Position numbers and translations under genes: made by a program
Assembly (NCBI GenBank): GCA_029260455.1
Contig: JAJDDF010000008.1
Location: forward strand, 155,424-219,423
DNA from: Phycisphaerales bacterium
Lineage (GTDB): Bacteria > Planctomycetota > Phycisphaerae > Phycisphaerales > UBA1924
Reading direction: 5' to 3'
Length of the DNA stretch: 64,000 bases
Shown here: positions 44,557 to 54,420 of the stretch, in pieces
Layout: the number at the start of each line of letters is the position of its first letter
Position numbering within the stretch: the first letter of the stretch is position 1
Notes under the pieces: generated by a model
Database searches by the model: none
The model's input: only the letters and a program-made list of their open reading frames with translations
Told to the model about the DNA's origin: nothing

Positions 44557-44966
44557 GATTCACTCTCGTCGGTTTGTTTTGGGCAGCGGAACTTATTCCA
44601 CAGCCATTCTGCAAAATCGCCTAAGAATAGCGGCCCAACAATCGCAAGCCCCACAAGGACGATGCCGTATTCACCTTCTCCAATCGCCTTACCCCAGAAG
44701 TAAATAAGCACGAACGGAATGGCAACGATGGGCAAGACCAATGTGATCGCCATGCCAATCGCCCACGATTCGCCAAGCCCGCCCTCTGCCGACCGCCCGT
44801 GATGCAGACGACGATAGACGGCGACCAGGGCACCAATAACGAGGCTCACTACCAGGAATGGAATCAGCGAACCGTCGCGCTCATGTCTGGCTTCATCAAA
44901 ACGGTTAACCGGCACCCACAGACTTGGTGTTGACTCCATCAAGCTGAAGTTGAGTAGCGCACTCAC
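44553..44966 (-). CDS. Small membrane protein of the PDH operon (first unit)
   Basis: 137 residues, GTG start overlapping the upstream small gene by 4 bases. Three hydrophobic segments: LIPFLVVSLVIGALVAVY, MAITLVLPIVAIPFVLIYF and IVLVGLAIVGPLFLGDF, with a short charged tail (FRCPKQTDESES). No family is recognised. The 4-base overlap with pdhB on the other side makes cotranslation with E1 subunits very likely. Confidence 0.72.
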   Translation of the reverse strand: MSALLNFSLMESTPSLWVPVNRFDEARHERDGSLIPFLVVSLVIGALVAVYRRLHHGRSAEGGLGESWAIGMAITLVLPIVAIPFVLIYFWGKAIGEGEYGIVLVGLAIVGPLFLGDFAEWLWNKFRCPKQTDESES

Positions 44967-45217
44967 GCCGACTTCTTCCTTCGCCCGTTCGAGCGACCGG
45001 GGTCATCCGGCTCAATCGCCTCCACGAGCGCAAGCTCAAGCAGACTCGTTGCGCCCGTGGTCGGCTCGTACACCGCGATCGTCCGCGCGCCCGTGTCCGC
45101 CGGCACCATCACGTTCTCAGGATGCCCCACCCGATACTCGCGCCCACTCACCATGCGCAAGACAAATGGCTTGAACGGTTCTGCCTTCATCACGTTCTTC
45201 ACGTCCTCGCGCTTCAC
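44963..45217 (-). CDS. Small cytosolic protein of the PDH operon, copy 1
   Basis: 84 residues, GTG start overlapping the pdhA stop by 4 bases (GTGA). FKPFVLRMVSGREYRVGHP and TSLLELALVEAIE give a short beta-rich domain related to the protein at 43270-43521. The C-terminus is basic (RSNGRRKKSA). Small proteins of this pattern seem common in planctomycetes, but I know of no function. Confidence 0.75.
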   Translation of the reverse strand: MKREDVKNVMKAEPFKPFVLRMVSGREYRVGHPENVMVPADTGARTIAVYEPTTGATSLLELALVEAIEPDDPGRSNGRRKKSA

Positions 45218-46353
45218 TTCTTTCTCCCCTCCCCCGTCAACACATTCGCCGCGCCCTGCACATACTCGCCCATCGTGCTCAGGTTCTTCTCGCGGTTCAC
45301 ATAGACATCGCTATAGAGTTCTTCCGCCGGGTCAGGCTCAGGACTCTGCTCCGCGAATTTCACCGCCTCCTTCACCTGCGCCTTCACTTCCTTCTGCATC
45401 GCCTTGTAATCCTCATCCGTCAAACTCTCGCGCTCGTGAAGCAAATACTCACTCAAACTCACGACCGGATCGCGCTCCTGATACGTCAGCACCTCATCCT
45501 TGCCGCGATACTTCTGCGGATCGCTCATCGAATGGCCCTGATATCGATACGTCTTCAGGTTCACGAACCCCGCCCGCTGCTCTTCGCGCAACACATCCAC
45601 AAATGGCTTCATGTTGTCATACACATCCATGACATCCATGCCATCGAATTCGAGATATTCAATCCCATACGCCGCCGCCTTGCGGCCCAGATCATGCGCC
45701 ATGGTCGTGCCGCGCCCGATCTCCGTGCCCATCGAATAGCCATTGTTCTCGACAATATAAATCACCGGAATGTCAAAGAGCCCCGCAAGATTCATCGCCT
45801 CATGCAGCGCGCCCTGATTCAGCGCCCCATCACCGAGATAACACAGGCACACCTTTTTCGATGCTTTGCCGCCCTCGACACCTTTCTTGAGCACTTCCCA
45901 TTCATACCGCGTCGCAAAGGCCAACCCCGTGCCCACGGGCGTTTGGGCACTGACAATCCCGTGCCCGCCATAGAGATGGTTCGGCTTGTCGAACATATGC
46001 ATCGACCCGCCCTTGCCCTTGGCGCACCCGGTGGTCTTGCCAAACATCTCAGCCATGCAGAACTTCGGGTCCATGCCGCGAGCAAGCGCGTGCCCATGAT
46101 CGCGGTAGGCCGTGATCACCGGGTCGTCATCGTTCACACTGCGAATCGTGCCCAGCGCGCATGCTTCCTGCCCGTTGTAGACATGGCAGAAGCCACCAAT
46201 CTTGGCCTGCTGATACGCCGCCATCGTGCGCAGCTCAAACTCTCGAATCAGCAGCAAGTCTCGCATCCATGCATGCAGCGTCTCATCGGACAGCTTGGCC
46301 GCAAGACTCTTGCTTCGATTTTTGCCGGCCCTAGTCGTCGTCGTGGTCGCCAT
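45214..46353 (-). CDS. pdhA: Pyruvate dehydrogenase E1 alpha subunit
   Basis: 379 residues. The thiamine diphosphate motif is LGDGALNQGALHEAMNLA...VENN; GGFCHVYNGQEACALG and KGGSMHMFDK are E1 alpha landmarks, and the phosphorylation-loop-like region YRYQGHSMSDPQKYR follows. Start at the ATG at 46353 with GGGGA upstream. It is the first gene of the minus-strand PDH operon, so the promoter should lie in 46354-46560. Confidence 0.95.
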   Translation of the reverse strand: MATTTTTRAGKNRSKSLAAKLSDETLHAWMRDLLLIREFELRTMAAYQQAKIGGFCHVYNGQEACALGTIRSVNDDDPVITAYRDHGHALARGMDPKFCMAEMFGKTTGCAKGKGGSMHMFDKPNHLYGGHGIVSAQTPVGTGLAFATRYEWEVLKKGVEGGKASKKVCLCYLGDGALNQGALHEAMNLAGLFDIPVIYIVENNGYSMGTEIGRGTTMAHDLGRKAAAYGIEYLEFDGMDVMDVYDNMKPFVDVLREEQRAGFVNLKTYRYQGHSMSDPQKYRGKDEVLTYQERDPVVSLSEYLLHERESLTDEDYKAMQKEVKAQVKEAVKFAEQSPEPDPAEELYSDVYVNREKNLSTMGEYVQGAANVLTGEGRKK

Positions 46354-46488
46354 GCGATTCCCCGGTTCTTCGGTTTTACGTCGAGCCGCGCCATCCCTGT
46401 CCTAAGCCCCTGCCCACTATCATCGGCGCGCACCCACACCTCACTCTTGAAGCGATCCTGGCATTCTAGGGACGAAACAACACCCTCG

Positions 46489-46545
46489 CCCCGCATTGCG
46501 GGGGAGGGCTGGTTTTTCTGGCTAGTCCCAAGCGCAAGCGCGTGG
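46489..46545. repeat. Hairpin plus repeat-like segment upstream of the PDH operon
   Basis: CCCCGCATTGCGGGG (46489-46503) is a 6-bp hairpin. A following GGCTAGTCCCAAGCGCAAGC (about 46520-46545) resembles a segment at about 19315-19335 in the repeat-rich intergenic region. It lies between pdhA and the end of the dockerin-bearing gene. Confidence 0.4.
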
Positions 46546-46562
46546 ATTTCGAGGTCTTTTCT

Positions 46563-48083
46563 TTAGCACACCGTCCCGAAGTTGAACAGCACAAGGTTCA
46601 GATCTGCAAGATCGACTGAACCGTTCCCATCAACATCGCCATTCGTCCCCGGCGCGACGATGGCCCCGAAGTTGAACAACACCAGATTCAGGTCCGCAAG
46701 ATCAACAACACTGTTCCCATCGCCATCACCCGGGCAGGGAATGCCGACCACGCCGACAATTTGCACTTGCGCGTTCGGCGTATCAATGTCATCGCTCGTG
46801 ACCGTCACGGTCTGATTGATCGGGCCCGCGGTGCTTGTATCAATCCCAACCAGATGCAGATTCCCCGCAACTCCCGGTGACGTCACAAAAAATCCGGCCG
46901 GCACAGTCAGGCCCGCGGTACCGACCATCGAGTAGGTCAGGTCCGCAATACCCGCGTTCGACCAGAGGGCAACATCGCCGCCATTGCTCACTGTGAGGTT
47001 TGCATTCACTGTCGCACTGACCGCGACCGTGCCAACATCAATAATGGTCGGCACGCTCACCTTTGCTGGCACCTGGAGATCGAGAAACACCGGAAGGTGC
47101 CCGCCGCCGGCCGCCATCGCCTGCAGCGCCTGTGCGATCGCCTGTCCGACCATCGTATTCGTCGATGTGGCCAATGTCGTGTTGAAACTCGTGCCATCAT
47201 TGCCCCAACTGCGATACGAGTGATTCGCATCATCCCAGGTCACCGTGCTGTAAGGGATTGCCGGGTTGCCCATGTAATCAAGCGCCCCGTTATCGACGAG
47301 CGACCCGGACACCAGAAGCTGATCGTGCCGATCGTCCATGCCGCCCGCGCCGATCGGATCCTGCGTATGCACAAACCGGAACGCAAAGTTGTTGTTCCAA
47401 CTCCCCGGCGTCGCGATCGGATCAAAGAGTCGACCAGCGTTGTTTGCCAAGTTGGCAGTCATATGCACATATGCCGATTGCGTTGCCTGCTGGATATTGA
47501 AATCGCCACCCAGAATAAAGTTCCAACCAGCGGGCAGATTCTCTGCATCCGTGCGAATGTTCTGCGCTTCGATCAAGCGACGGGCCTGATCGTCTGATGC
47601 CGACCCCGCCTTCATATGACTCGAATAGAACGCGATCACCGCTTCGTTCGCAGCGTACCCCTTGAGCCGAACGTCATACCGATTCACATCGCGCGGCGGC
47701 AACGGCGGCCCCGACCCAACTTGAATCACCGTCATCCCGAGAAAATCAACCTTGCTCGTACGATAAAACATCGCGTTATCGGTGTCGTTGCCATTCTGCC
47801 AAGGCGCTGCGGCCCAATCGCCCGGGCTGCCCGGCGCGGCGTTGACGATCGCCAAGAAGCTGTTGACCGCAGCCTGGCTCAGGAACTCCTGGCACACAAA
47901 GATGTCGGGCGACATCGATCTGCCGCTAAAGGACGCGTAGATCGAGGTCTCCAGATTCGCCGCGTTCCCCCCGCTGTAATTTGAGATATTCCATTCCGTG
48001 ATGCGCAGTTGCGCCGATGCCATCGGTGCCAGCATTGCTGAGCACACCGCAACCACAGCCGTAATCAACAAACGAATTTTCAT
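46563..48083 (-). CDS. Exported EEP-family protein with C-terminal dockerin-like repeats
   Basis: 506 residues from the ATG at 48083 (AGAGGG upstream). Signal peptide about 1-23. The EEP-like domain (about 25-330) keeps RITEWNISNY, DIFVCQEFL, GGDFNIQ and a late GGGHLPVFLDL, but several positions differ from classical nucleases. A beta region (335-445) follows, then two copies of VDLADLNLVLFNFG preceded by GDGDGNS and GDVDGNGS: calcium-binding dockerin-like repeats. I infer a secreted, anchored or complexed enzyme. Confidence 0.85.
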   Translation of the reverse strand: MKIRLLITAVVAVCSAMLAPMASAQLRITEWNISNYSGGNAANLETSIYASFSGRSMSPDIFVCQEFLSQAAVNSFLAIVNAAPGSPGDWAAAPWQNGNDTDNAMFYRTSKVDFLGMTVIQVGSGPPLPPRDVNRYDVRLKGYAANEAVIAFYSSHMKAGSASDDQARRLIEAQNIRTDAENLPAGWNFILGGDFNIQQATQSAYVHMTANLANNAGRLFDPIATPGSWNNNFAFRFVHTQDPIGAGGMDDRHDQLLVSGSLVDNGALDYMGNPAIPYSTVTWDDANHSYRSWGNDGTSFNTTLATSTNTMVGQAIAQALQAMAAGGGHLPVFLDLQVPAKVSVPTIIDVGTVAVSATVNANLTVSNGGDVALWSNAGIADLTYSMVGTAGLTVPAGFFVTSPGVAGNLHLVGIDTSTAGPINQTVTVTSDDIDTPNAQVQIVGVVGIPCPGDGDGNSVVDLADLNLVLFNFGAIVAPGTNGDVDGNGSVDLADLNLVLFNFGTVC

Positions 48084-48397
48084 CTTCCAAAACCCTCTCT
48101 GCTTCTCAATCGCACTTCTTCTCAATCGCTCTTTTCGACTCAGCGCCTGCCTCGAGTCACGAAAATGGCCCACAGCGTCCCTCACAATGTGAAGGTGCGC
48201 AAGGACGGCTTGAAATGCTACCCGATGGATGGTCCAAATTCCCCAAAAAACTCGCCGAAACCTAAACTGGGGCTAGAGTTGTGTAGCACCCAAGTAGTTT
48301 CGACCGTAGAACAGTATGGTGCCCCTTCCTGTGATGTGAACCCAAACGGGCACCTCACAACCGATAACCCTCCGGGGCCTTGCGGAGTCCTCTAGAC
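48084..48397. other. Intergenic region between divergent exported-protein genes
   Basis: About 315 bases with both promoters presumably inside. A small imperfect hairpin (CTCCG...CGGAG) lies at about 48370-48387 and contains the ribosome site of the next gene. No gene, RNA or repeat is recognised. Confidence 0.45.
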
Positions 48398-50434
48398 ATG
48401 CACAAACCGATCGCCGCCATTGCAGGACTCCTTATTGTTGGTGTCGCAGTCGCGATGATGACCTTCGGCGGGGGGGATTCCTCTGACAACAACCCCTCCC
48501 CATCCTCAACAACTTCTACTGTCCTCAGTGCCAACCATGGCTCCAACACCCGTTCATTGCTCAATGACCGCGCGATCCCGGCGGCGCCTCTCCCCAGACA
48601 AACCTCCTCCCCACGCCTCGGCAGCTACACCGGCCCGCTGCGCGGCGAAGCACCATCGCGCACCAAAGAAACAAAATTACGCCCCGTCCCATCACCTGCC
48701 GCAGCAACAACGACAACGCGCACTACCAATCGTCCCGCGCGCAACGTTCGACAACCACAAACACCAACGCGCGGCCGCATCACCCCGGTCACACAACCTC
48801 CCATGCGCGTCGCCAACATGAGCAACGTCGAGCAATTGCGTGCACAACGTGAAAATCAAATGCGCGCACAACAGCAGTTCAGCCAGAACATTGGACTCAC
48901 ACAATCTACGGGAAGCGCACGACAAACCAGACCCTCTTCACCACGGGTTACAGATTCTGTGGGCGAACAAGCCAGCGCAGGCGACATCAACAGCAATCTC
49001 GACAACAACCGCAACGATGCACCTTCGCTTGATAGTATTCTGAGCGATTTCTTCGGTAATAACGGCAGAAACAGAAACAACAGCAATAACAACTTCGGCG
49101 GAACCACCGTCATCACCGGAGGCCTGACCCCAACTATCGAAGCCGTCTGGCGCACTGTCACTATCCCGAATGACTGCGACGAACTCGCAGGACATCGTTC
49201 CAATGATCTCTATCTGCGCTTTGATCAGGCGGCGCGCGTCACCACGGTTGAAGCTGGCGTCACTTCACTCGGTATCGTGCCCGAAAGTGGAGATTTCTTC
49301 CAAGCCTCTACCGGCGGCGACAGGCGACCCTCAACCACCGCCACGCTCGCAGACCCATGCGTTGCCTACGACACCTATGTCGCGCTCGATGACACCGAAG
49401 TGATTTTCCTGCCGACCGGCGCTGGCGTCACCTTTGATCCCAGCGCGCGCGCCACGTGGTTTGGTATTGGCGTCACTGCTGCACAAGACACAACATTATT
49501 CGACGATGACTTCTTTTACGTCCACATCGGGCGCTTCACGGCCCCCACCACCGTCGACACCGTCACCGGCTCGATTCAGGTTTCTTTCGGCGCACTCGGT
49601 GCAAGTCTGCCTACATCGGAACTGGTCACTGTTCCCAGTTGCGCCGACTGCTGGGATGGCCCGCCCCCCCCGGAGCCTGTCATCGACCCTGATCCCGTGA
49701 CAGATCCTGATCCTGTCACAGACCCTGATCCGGTCACTGATCCCGATCCCGTCACCGATCCTGATCCTGTGACAGATCCCGATCCTGTCACTGACCCAGA
49801 CCCGGTCACTGATCCTGATCCGGTCACTGATCCCGATCCGATCACAGACCCCGGCCCAGCCAACAGCCTCGTCTGGCTCATTGTCGATCACGGCGATTGC
49901 ACCGAGGCCGCGGTGGCGGGCGTGCATACAGGTATCGATCTCTCGACAAAAACCACCTATGACCTTTTCTGGCGCACGGATCAGGCCAACCGCTTAGTCA
50001 CTGTCGCCACCGGTGCCCCATCAGCAAGCGGCGCGGCACCTCTCATTTTCAGCCCGGAGTCGCCATTCCAGCACCCCGCAGGTGGAAACCTGCCGCCAGT
50101 ACCACTGAGTTTTGCCCCCTGCGTCGAATTTGACAGCTATTTCGCTTTCGGCACCCTGACCACAGCTGACTTCATCGGCTTCCTGCCCGGTGAGCCATCC
50201 GCGGGCGACTGGGGCACGCAGCTTGATCTCGCCTGGTTTGGGCTGCCTTCGCCGACAGCCCAGCAGGATAGCGCAACCTTTGGTGACAACAGCTATTACG
50301 TTCGCATCTCCCGACTGACCTTGCCCGTCGGTTCGACCACCGCAGGGCAAATCGAAATTGCCTACGGCGCGTTCGGCACAACCGATCTCCTCAATATCAC
50401 CCTCGATGTCCCGGCTTTGCCCGCAGCACCCTGA
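48398..50434 (+). CDS. Large exported protein with duplicated beta domain and DPDPVT linker
   Basis: 678 residues from the ATG at 48398 (GGAG upstream). An N-terminal hydrophobic segment (IAAIAGLLIVGVAVAMM) acts as signal or anchor. Residues 25-235 are low-complexity (Pro, Thr, Arg, Asn rich). Two related beta domains follow, about 240-420 and 485-670: compare LYLRFDQAARVTTVEAG with LFWRTDQANRLVTVATG, and FFYVHIGRFTAP with SYYVRISRLTLP. They are joined by nine hexapeptide repeats. No known family is recognised. Confidence 0.78.
   Translation: MHKPIAAIAGLLIVGVAVAMMTFGGGDSSDNNPSPSSTTSTVLSANHGSNTRSLLNDRAIPAAPLPRQTSSPRLGSYTGPLRGEAPSRTKETKLRPVPSPAAATTTTRTTNRPARNVRQPQTPTRGRITPVTQPPMRVANMSNVEQLRAQRENQMRAQQQFSQNIGLTQSTGSARQTRPSSPRVTDSVGEQASAGDINSNLDNNRNDAPSLDSILSDFFGNNGRNRNNSNNNFGGTTVITGGLTPTIEAVWRTVTIPNDCDELAGHRSNDLYLRFDQAARVTTVEAGVTSLGIVPESGDFFQASTGGDRRPSTTATLADPCVAYDTYVALDDTEVIFLPTGAGVTFDPSARATWFGIGVTAAQDTTLFDDDFFYVHIGRFTAPTTVDTVTGSIQVSFGALGASLPTSELVTVPSCADCWDGPPPPEPVIDPDPVTDPDPVTDPDPVTDPDPVTDPDPVTDPDPVTDPDPVTDPDPVTDPDPITDPGPANSLVWLIVDHGDCTEAAVAGVHTGIDLSTKTTYDLFWRTDQANRLVTVATGAPSASGAAPLIFSPESPFQHPAGGNLPPVPLSFAPCVEFDSYFAFGTLTTADFIGFLPGEPSAGDWGTQLDLAWFGLPSPTAQQDSATFGDNSYYVRISRLTLPVGSTTAGQIEIAYGAFGTTDLLNITLDVPALPAAP
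49685..49846 (+). repeat. Nine tandem 18-bp units encoding DPDPVT/DPDPIT
   Basis: Eight DPDPVT units and one final DPDPIT, an acidic, proline-rich linker between the two beta domains. The DNA units differ from each other mostly at synonymous positions (for example GAT/GAC, CCC/CCT/CCG), so the peptide, not the DNA, appears to be conserved. Confidence 0.9.
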
Positions 50435-50609
50435 GTGTGAAACAGTAGTGCGAAAACGCCGGAGCCCTCTGCATCACGAAATCCTCTATCCTGCAACTCT
50501 GGTTCGCTGAACCAGAACAATGAATATCGGCGGTCGCCCTTGGTTGTGGACGGTGCGCGCCCGCTTCACTCAATATTGAGCCGTCCACGTCGTATCCGGA
50601 GAAGACCAC

Positions 50610-53600
50610 ATGAACGCTTGTATGCCCGGCATCGTTGGTGCCATGGCGCTGCTTGCCACCTCGGCAGGTGCCGCGTCAGACGCGATTCGCCCTGACGCTT
50701 TGATGCTTCAGTTCCCTGATGTTTCACAGTCCCAAATCTGCTTTGTCTATGCCAATGATGTCTGGGTGGTGCCAAAGACAGGTGGCCAGGCCACGCGCCT
50801 TGCAGCACCTGAAGGCGTCGAGCGCTTCCCGCGCTTCAGCCCCGATGGCACCACCATCGCATTCATGGGCAACTATGAAGGTGATGGCGATCTCTACACC
50901 ATTTCCGTTGATGGCGGCATCGCAGAGCGCGTCACCTATCACCCCACAACAGAAATGCTTTGCGACTGGACCCCGGACAACCAACTGATCTTCTCTTCCA
51001 ATGGGTACTCAGGCCTCGGACGAGCGCCCAAGCTTTACACCATCGACTCGACCGGCGGCACCACTGATCCCCTGCCCGTGCCCTATGGCGATGCGGGCGC
51101 GATATCGCCCAATGGCGAATGGCTTGCCTATACGCCACACAACCGCGACTTCCGCACATGGAAGCGCTATCGCGGCGGCATGGCTTCAGAAATCTGGCTG
51201 TTCAACTTGAAGAACACGACCTCGCGCCAAGTCACCACATGGGAAGGCACCGACACGCGTCCAATGTGGTCACCCGATGGAAGCACGATCTACTACCTCT
51301 CTGATGCGGGCCCGGAGCATCGCCTGAATATCTGGAGCTATGACCTTTCAAACCAGAACCACACGCAGATCACTACGTTTGCCGACTATGACACCAAGTT
51401 CCCGTCAGTCGGCCCGGGTGCCAATGGCAAGGGTGAACTTGTCTTCACCAATGGCGCCGATATGCACCTGCTCGATCTACGCACCAAACGCACGAGTGTT
51501 GTGGACATCACAATCCCGGGCGATCGCCCGACACTGCGTGCCAAGCGCGTTGATTACGCCAACTTCGGCGCTGATTTTGATATCTCTGCAACAGGCAAAC
51601 GCGTTGTTGCGGAAGCGCGCGGCGACATCTGGTCGCTGCCCGCAGAAAAAGGAATCACGCGCAATCTCACCGCAAGCAATGGCAGCGCAGAACGCGACCC
51701 CATCTGGTCGCCCGATGGCAAGTGGATTGCCTATCTCTCTGATGCCACTGGTGAATACGAAATCTATATCGCCCAGTCCGATGGCAAAGACGATGCGCGC
51801 CAACTGACGCAGAACGGCAATGCCTTCCGCTACATGCACAACTTCTCACCTGACTCCAAAAAGATTGTCTTCGGTGACAAGTCCGGGACGATTTTCTTAC
51901 TTGATGTCGAAACCGGCAACGCCAAGAAGATCACGCAGGATATCTATGCGCAACAGCCCGCCATGAGCTGGTCGCAGGATTCGCAGTGGATCGCACTGAG
52001 CCTGGCGACCGAGAATCAGCACCGGGCGATCAGTCTCTACAACACCGAGACTGAAGAGCTCACACAGGTCACCAGCGCGTTCTTTGATGCGTCAGACCCC
52101 GCTTTCGATCACGATGGCGAGTTCCTCTACTACGTGTCAGCGATGCACTTCGAGCCCACATACTCGAACATCGACTCGACATTCATTTATGACGAGGCGC
52201 AAAACATCATCGCGGTGCCGCTGAATAGCGAGGTTGAAAACCCATGGGCCCCCGAGGTCGACGAAGAAGAGTGGGATGACGACGATGATGCAGATGAAGA
52301 TTCCGAAGAAGGCGATGCCGACGCCGATGATTCGGACGAAGATGCCGACGATGCTGAAGTTCATCCGCTTCACGGCGTATGGGAAGGCACGCTCACCGGC
52401 CTGAAGGCCCTGGGTTCACCCGATGATGAGATGTCCTTCACACTCGTGATCTCGGTCGATGAAGATGGCAATATCACTGGCTATTCCGAAACCATGGGGC
52501 AGAAGGAAGACCTCGAAGATGTCACCTTCGACGAGGCCACCGGCACCTTCACTGAAGAGGGTGAGGAATCCCTCATGAAGTGTACGGTTCAGGATGGCGA
52601 GTTGATCGACGGCACAGTCGAGCTCAAGGGCATGGGTATGACCCTGACCTTCACCGCCACCCGCGTCTCCACCGAACTCGATGAAGACCAGGCAGACGGT
52701 GCCAAGAAGAAAGACGCCGACGAGCCCGTCGTGATCGACCTCGAAGGGTTCGAGGCACGCGGCATCATGTTGCCCATCGATCATGGCAACTTCTCAAGCC
52801 TCTCGGTCAATGACAAGAACCAGCTTATTTACATGCGTGCGGCCCAGCCTTTCGGCTCGATCAAGCTCTTTGACATCACCGAGAAGGATGATGGCGAACG
52901 CAAGGTCGTAAGCGGTGTGGTCGGTTACGCGATGAGCGGCGATCGCAAGAAGCTTGCGGCGATCTCGATTGATATCGCGGCTGCCCAAGCGGGCAATGCC
53001 CGTCCGAAGGTGGCGGTCATCAAGGCTGCGACTTCGCAAAGTCTGAGCAAGATTGTCCCGACAGATTCGATGGACGGCTTGATCAACCCGCGTGAAGAAT
53101 GGGCGCAGTTGCTCCGCGATGCGTGGCGTATTCAGCGCGATTTCTTTTACGACGAGAACATGCACGGCGTCGACTGGAAAGCAGTGTACGACCGTTACTC
53201 CTCGTTGCTTGTCGATTGCACCACGCGCGATGATCTCAGTTTCCTTATCCGTGAAATGATCTCGGAACTGAATGTCGGTCACGCCTATTACTTTGGTGGT
53301 GATACGGGCGAGAACCCGCCGCGCATCAGTTGCGGCATGCTCGGTGCGGATTTCGATCTTGTTACCAATGACGAAGGCACCGCCTATCGCATTACCAACA
53401 TCATCGAAGGTGCTGCGTGGGATCACGATGCCCGCGGTCCATTGTCGATGCCGGGCGTGGGCGTCAATGAAGGTGATTTCATCCTCGCTGTCAATGGTTC
53501 ATCCATTGATACGACGAAAGATATTTACGCTTCCTTCCAGGGCCTCACTGGCAAGGTAACGCAGCTCACCGTCTCGGAGAAGCCATTCATTGATGATGAA

Positions 53601-54341
53601 GCTCGCGAAGTTTTCGTCGAGCCCATCGGCAACGAAAGCGGCCTCCGCTATCGCGCTTGGATCGAAGCCAACCGCAAGTACGTCGAATACAAAACCGATG
53701 GCAAGGTTGGCTACCTCTACGTCCCTAACACGGGCGTCAACGGACAGTCTGATCTTTTCCGTCAGTTCTACGGGCAGCGCGACAAACTCGCACTGATCGT
53801 CGACGAACGCTGGAATGGCGGCGGGCAGATCCCGACGCGCTTCATCGAATTGATGAACCGTCCGGTGACCAACTACTGGGCGCTGCGCGATGGCGAGGAC
53901 TGGATGTGGCCTCCCGATTCAATGCAGGGCCCCAAGTGCATGTTGATCAACGGGCTTGCGGGCTCGGGCGGCGACATGTTCCCGGCGCTCTTCCGTCAGG
54001 CTGGCCTCGGCAAGATCATCGGCACGCGCACATGGGGCGGCCTTGTCGGTATCTCCGGCAACCCGGCCCTCATTGACGGCGGGTACACCTCATCGCCAAC
54101 CTTTGGCTATTACGAAACCGATGGCACATGGGGCATCGAAGGGCACGGCGTCGACCCCGACATCGAAGTCATCGACGACCCGGCCCTCATGATCGCCGCA
54201 CCGGGCGAAGTGGCTGATCCCCAGTTGGATGCAGCCATTCAGCTCATGCTCGATGAGATTTCCGTCAATCGGTTTGTCCCGCCGCACCGCCCGACTCCCC
54301 CGGATCGCTCGGGGATGGGCATCAAGGATGCGGATAAGTAA
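50610..54341 (+). CDS. Tricorn-like S41-family protease
   Basis: 1243 residues with a signal peptide (about 1-22). An N-terminal beta-propeller region follows, with TolB-like repeats (FPRFSPDGTTIAFMGN, RDPIWSPDGKWIAYLSD, NFSPDSKKIVFG). Next comes an acidic insertion (about 550-580), a small beta domain, then the Tricorn core with a PDZ domain (about 930-1010) and tail-specific protease domain. The catalytic serine should be S1119 in GLAGSGGDMFP; WNGGGQIPTRFIELM is also typical. The signal peptide implies action outside the cytosol, unlike archaeal Tricorn. Confidence 0.9.
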   Translation: MNACMPGIVGAMALLATSAGAASDAIRPDALMLQFPDVSQSQICFVYANDVWVVPKTGGQATRLAAPEGVERFPRFSPDGTTIAFMGNYEGDGDLYTISVDGGIAERVTYHPTTEMLCDWTPDNQLIFSSNGYSGLGRAPKLYTIDSTGGTTDPLPVPYGDAGAISPNGEWLAYTPHNRDFRTWKRYRGGMASEIWLFNLKNTTSRQVTTWEGTDTRPMWSPDGSTIYYLSDAGPEHRLNIWSYDLSNQNHTQITTFADYDTKFPSVGPGANGKGELVFTNGADMHLLDLRTKRTSVVDITIPGDRPTLRAKRVDYANFGADFDISATGKRVVAEARGDIWSLPAEKGITRNLTASNGSAERDPIWSPDGKWIAYLSDATGEYEIYIAQSDGKDDARQLTQNGNAFRYMHNFSPDSKKIVFGDKSGTIFLLDVETGNAKKITQDIYAQQPAMSWSQDSQWIALSLATENQHRAISLYNTETEELTQVTSAFFDASDPAFDHDGEFLYYVSAMHFEPTYSNIDSTFIYDEAQNIIAVPLNSEVENPWAPEVDEEEWDDDDDADEDSEEGDADADDSDEDADDAEVHPLHGVWEGTLTGLKALGSPDDEMSFTLVISVDEDGNITGYSETMGQKEDLEDVTFDEATGTFTEEGEESLMKCTVQDGELIDGTVELKGMGMTLTFTATRVSTELDEDQADGAKKKDADEPVVIDLEGFEARGIMLPIDHGNFSSLSVNDKNQLIYMRAAQPFGSIKLFDITEKDDGERKVVSGVVGYAMSGDRKKLAAISIDIAAAQAGNARPKVAVIKAATSQSLSKIVPTDSMDGLINPREEWAQLLRDAWRIQRDFFYDENMHGVDWKAVYDRYSSLLVDCTTRDDLSFLIREMISELNVGHAYYFGGDTGENPPRISCGMLGADFDLVTNDEGTAYRITNIIEGAAWDHDARGPLSMPGVGVNEGDFILAVNGSSIDTTKDIYASFQGLTGKVTQLTVSEKPFIDDEAREVFVEPIGNESGLRYRAWIEANRKYVEYKTDGKVGYLYVPNTGVNGQSDLFRQFYGQRDKLALIVDERWNGGGQIPTRFIELMNRPVTNYWALRDGEDWMWPPDSMQGPKCMLINGLAGSGGDMFPALFRQAGLGKIIGTRTWGGLVGISGNPALIDGGYTSSPTFGYYETDGTWGIEGHGVDPDIEVIDDPALMIAAPGEVADPQLDAAIQLMLDEISVNRFVPPHRPTPPDRSGMGIKDADK

Positions 54342-54420
54342 AAATTTGTGATTTTGCCCTGAACCCCGGGAACTGACCTGCGGGACAGACGTCAAAATCA
54401 CTGCATTGCCACAACCCCAG

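Noticed and set aside
45436..46566. 376-residue plus-strand frame over pdhA
   Set aside because: Antisense to a clearly conserved E1 alpha subunit; no start context or domain seen.
49685..49846. Possible CRISPR array or tandem DNA repeat element
   Set aside because: The units are 18 bp with no spacers, in frame, and vary at synonymous positions: a repeated peptide linker.
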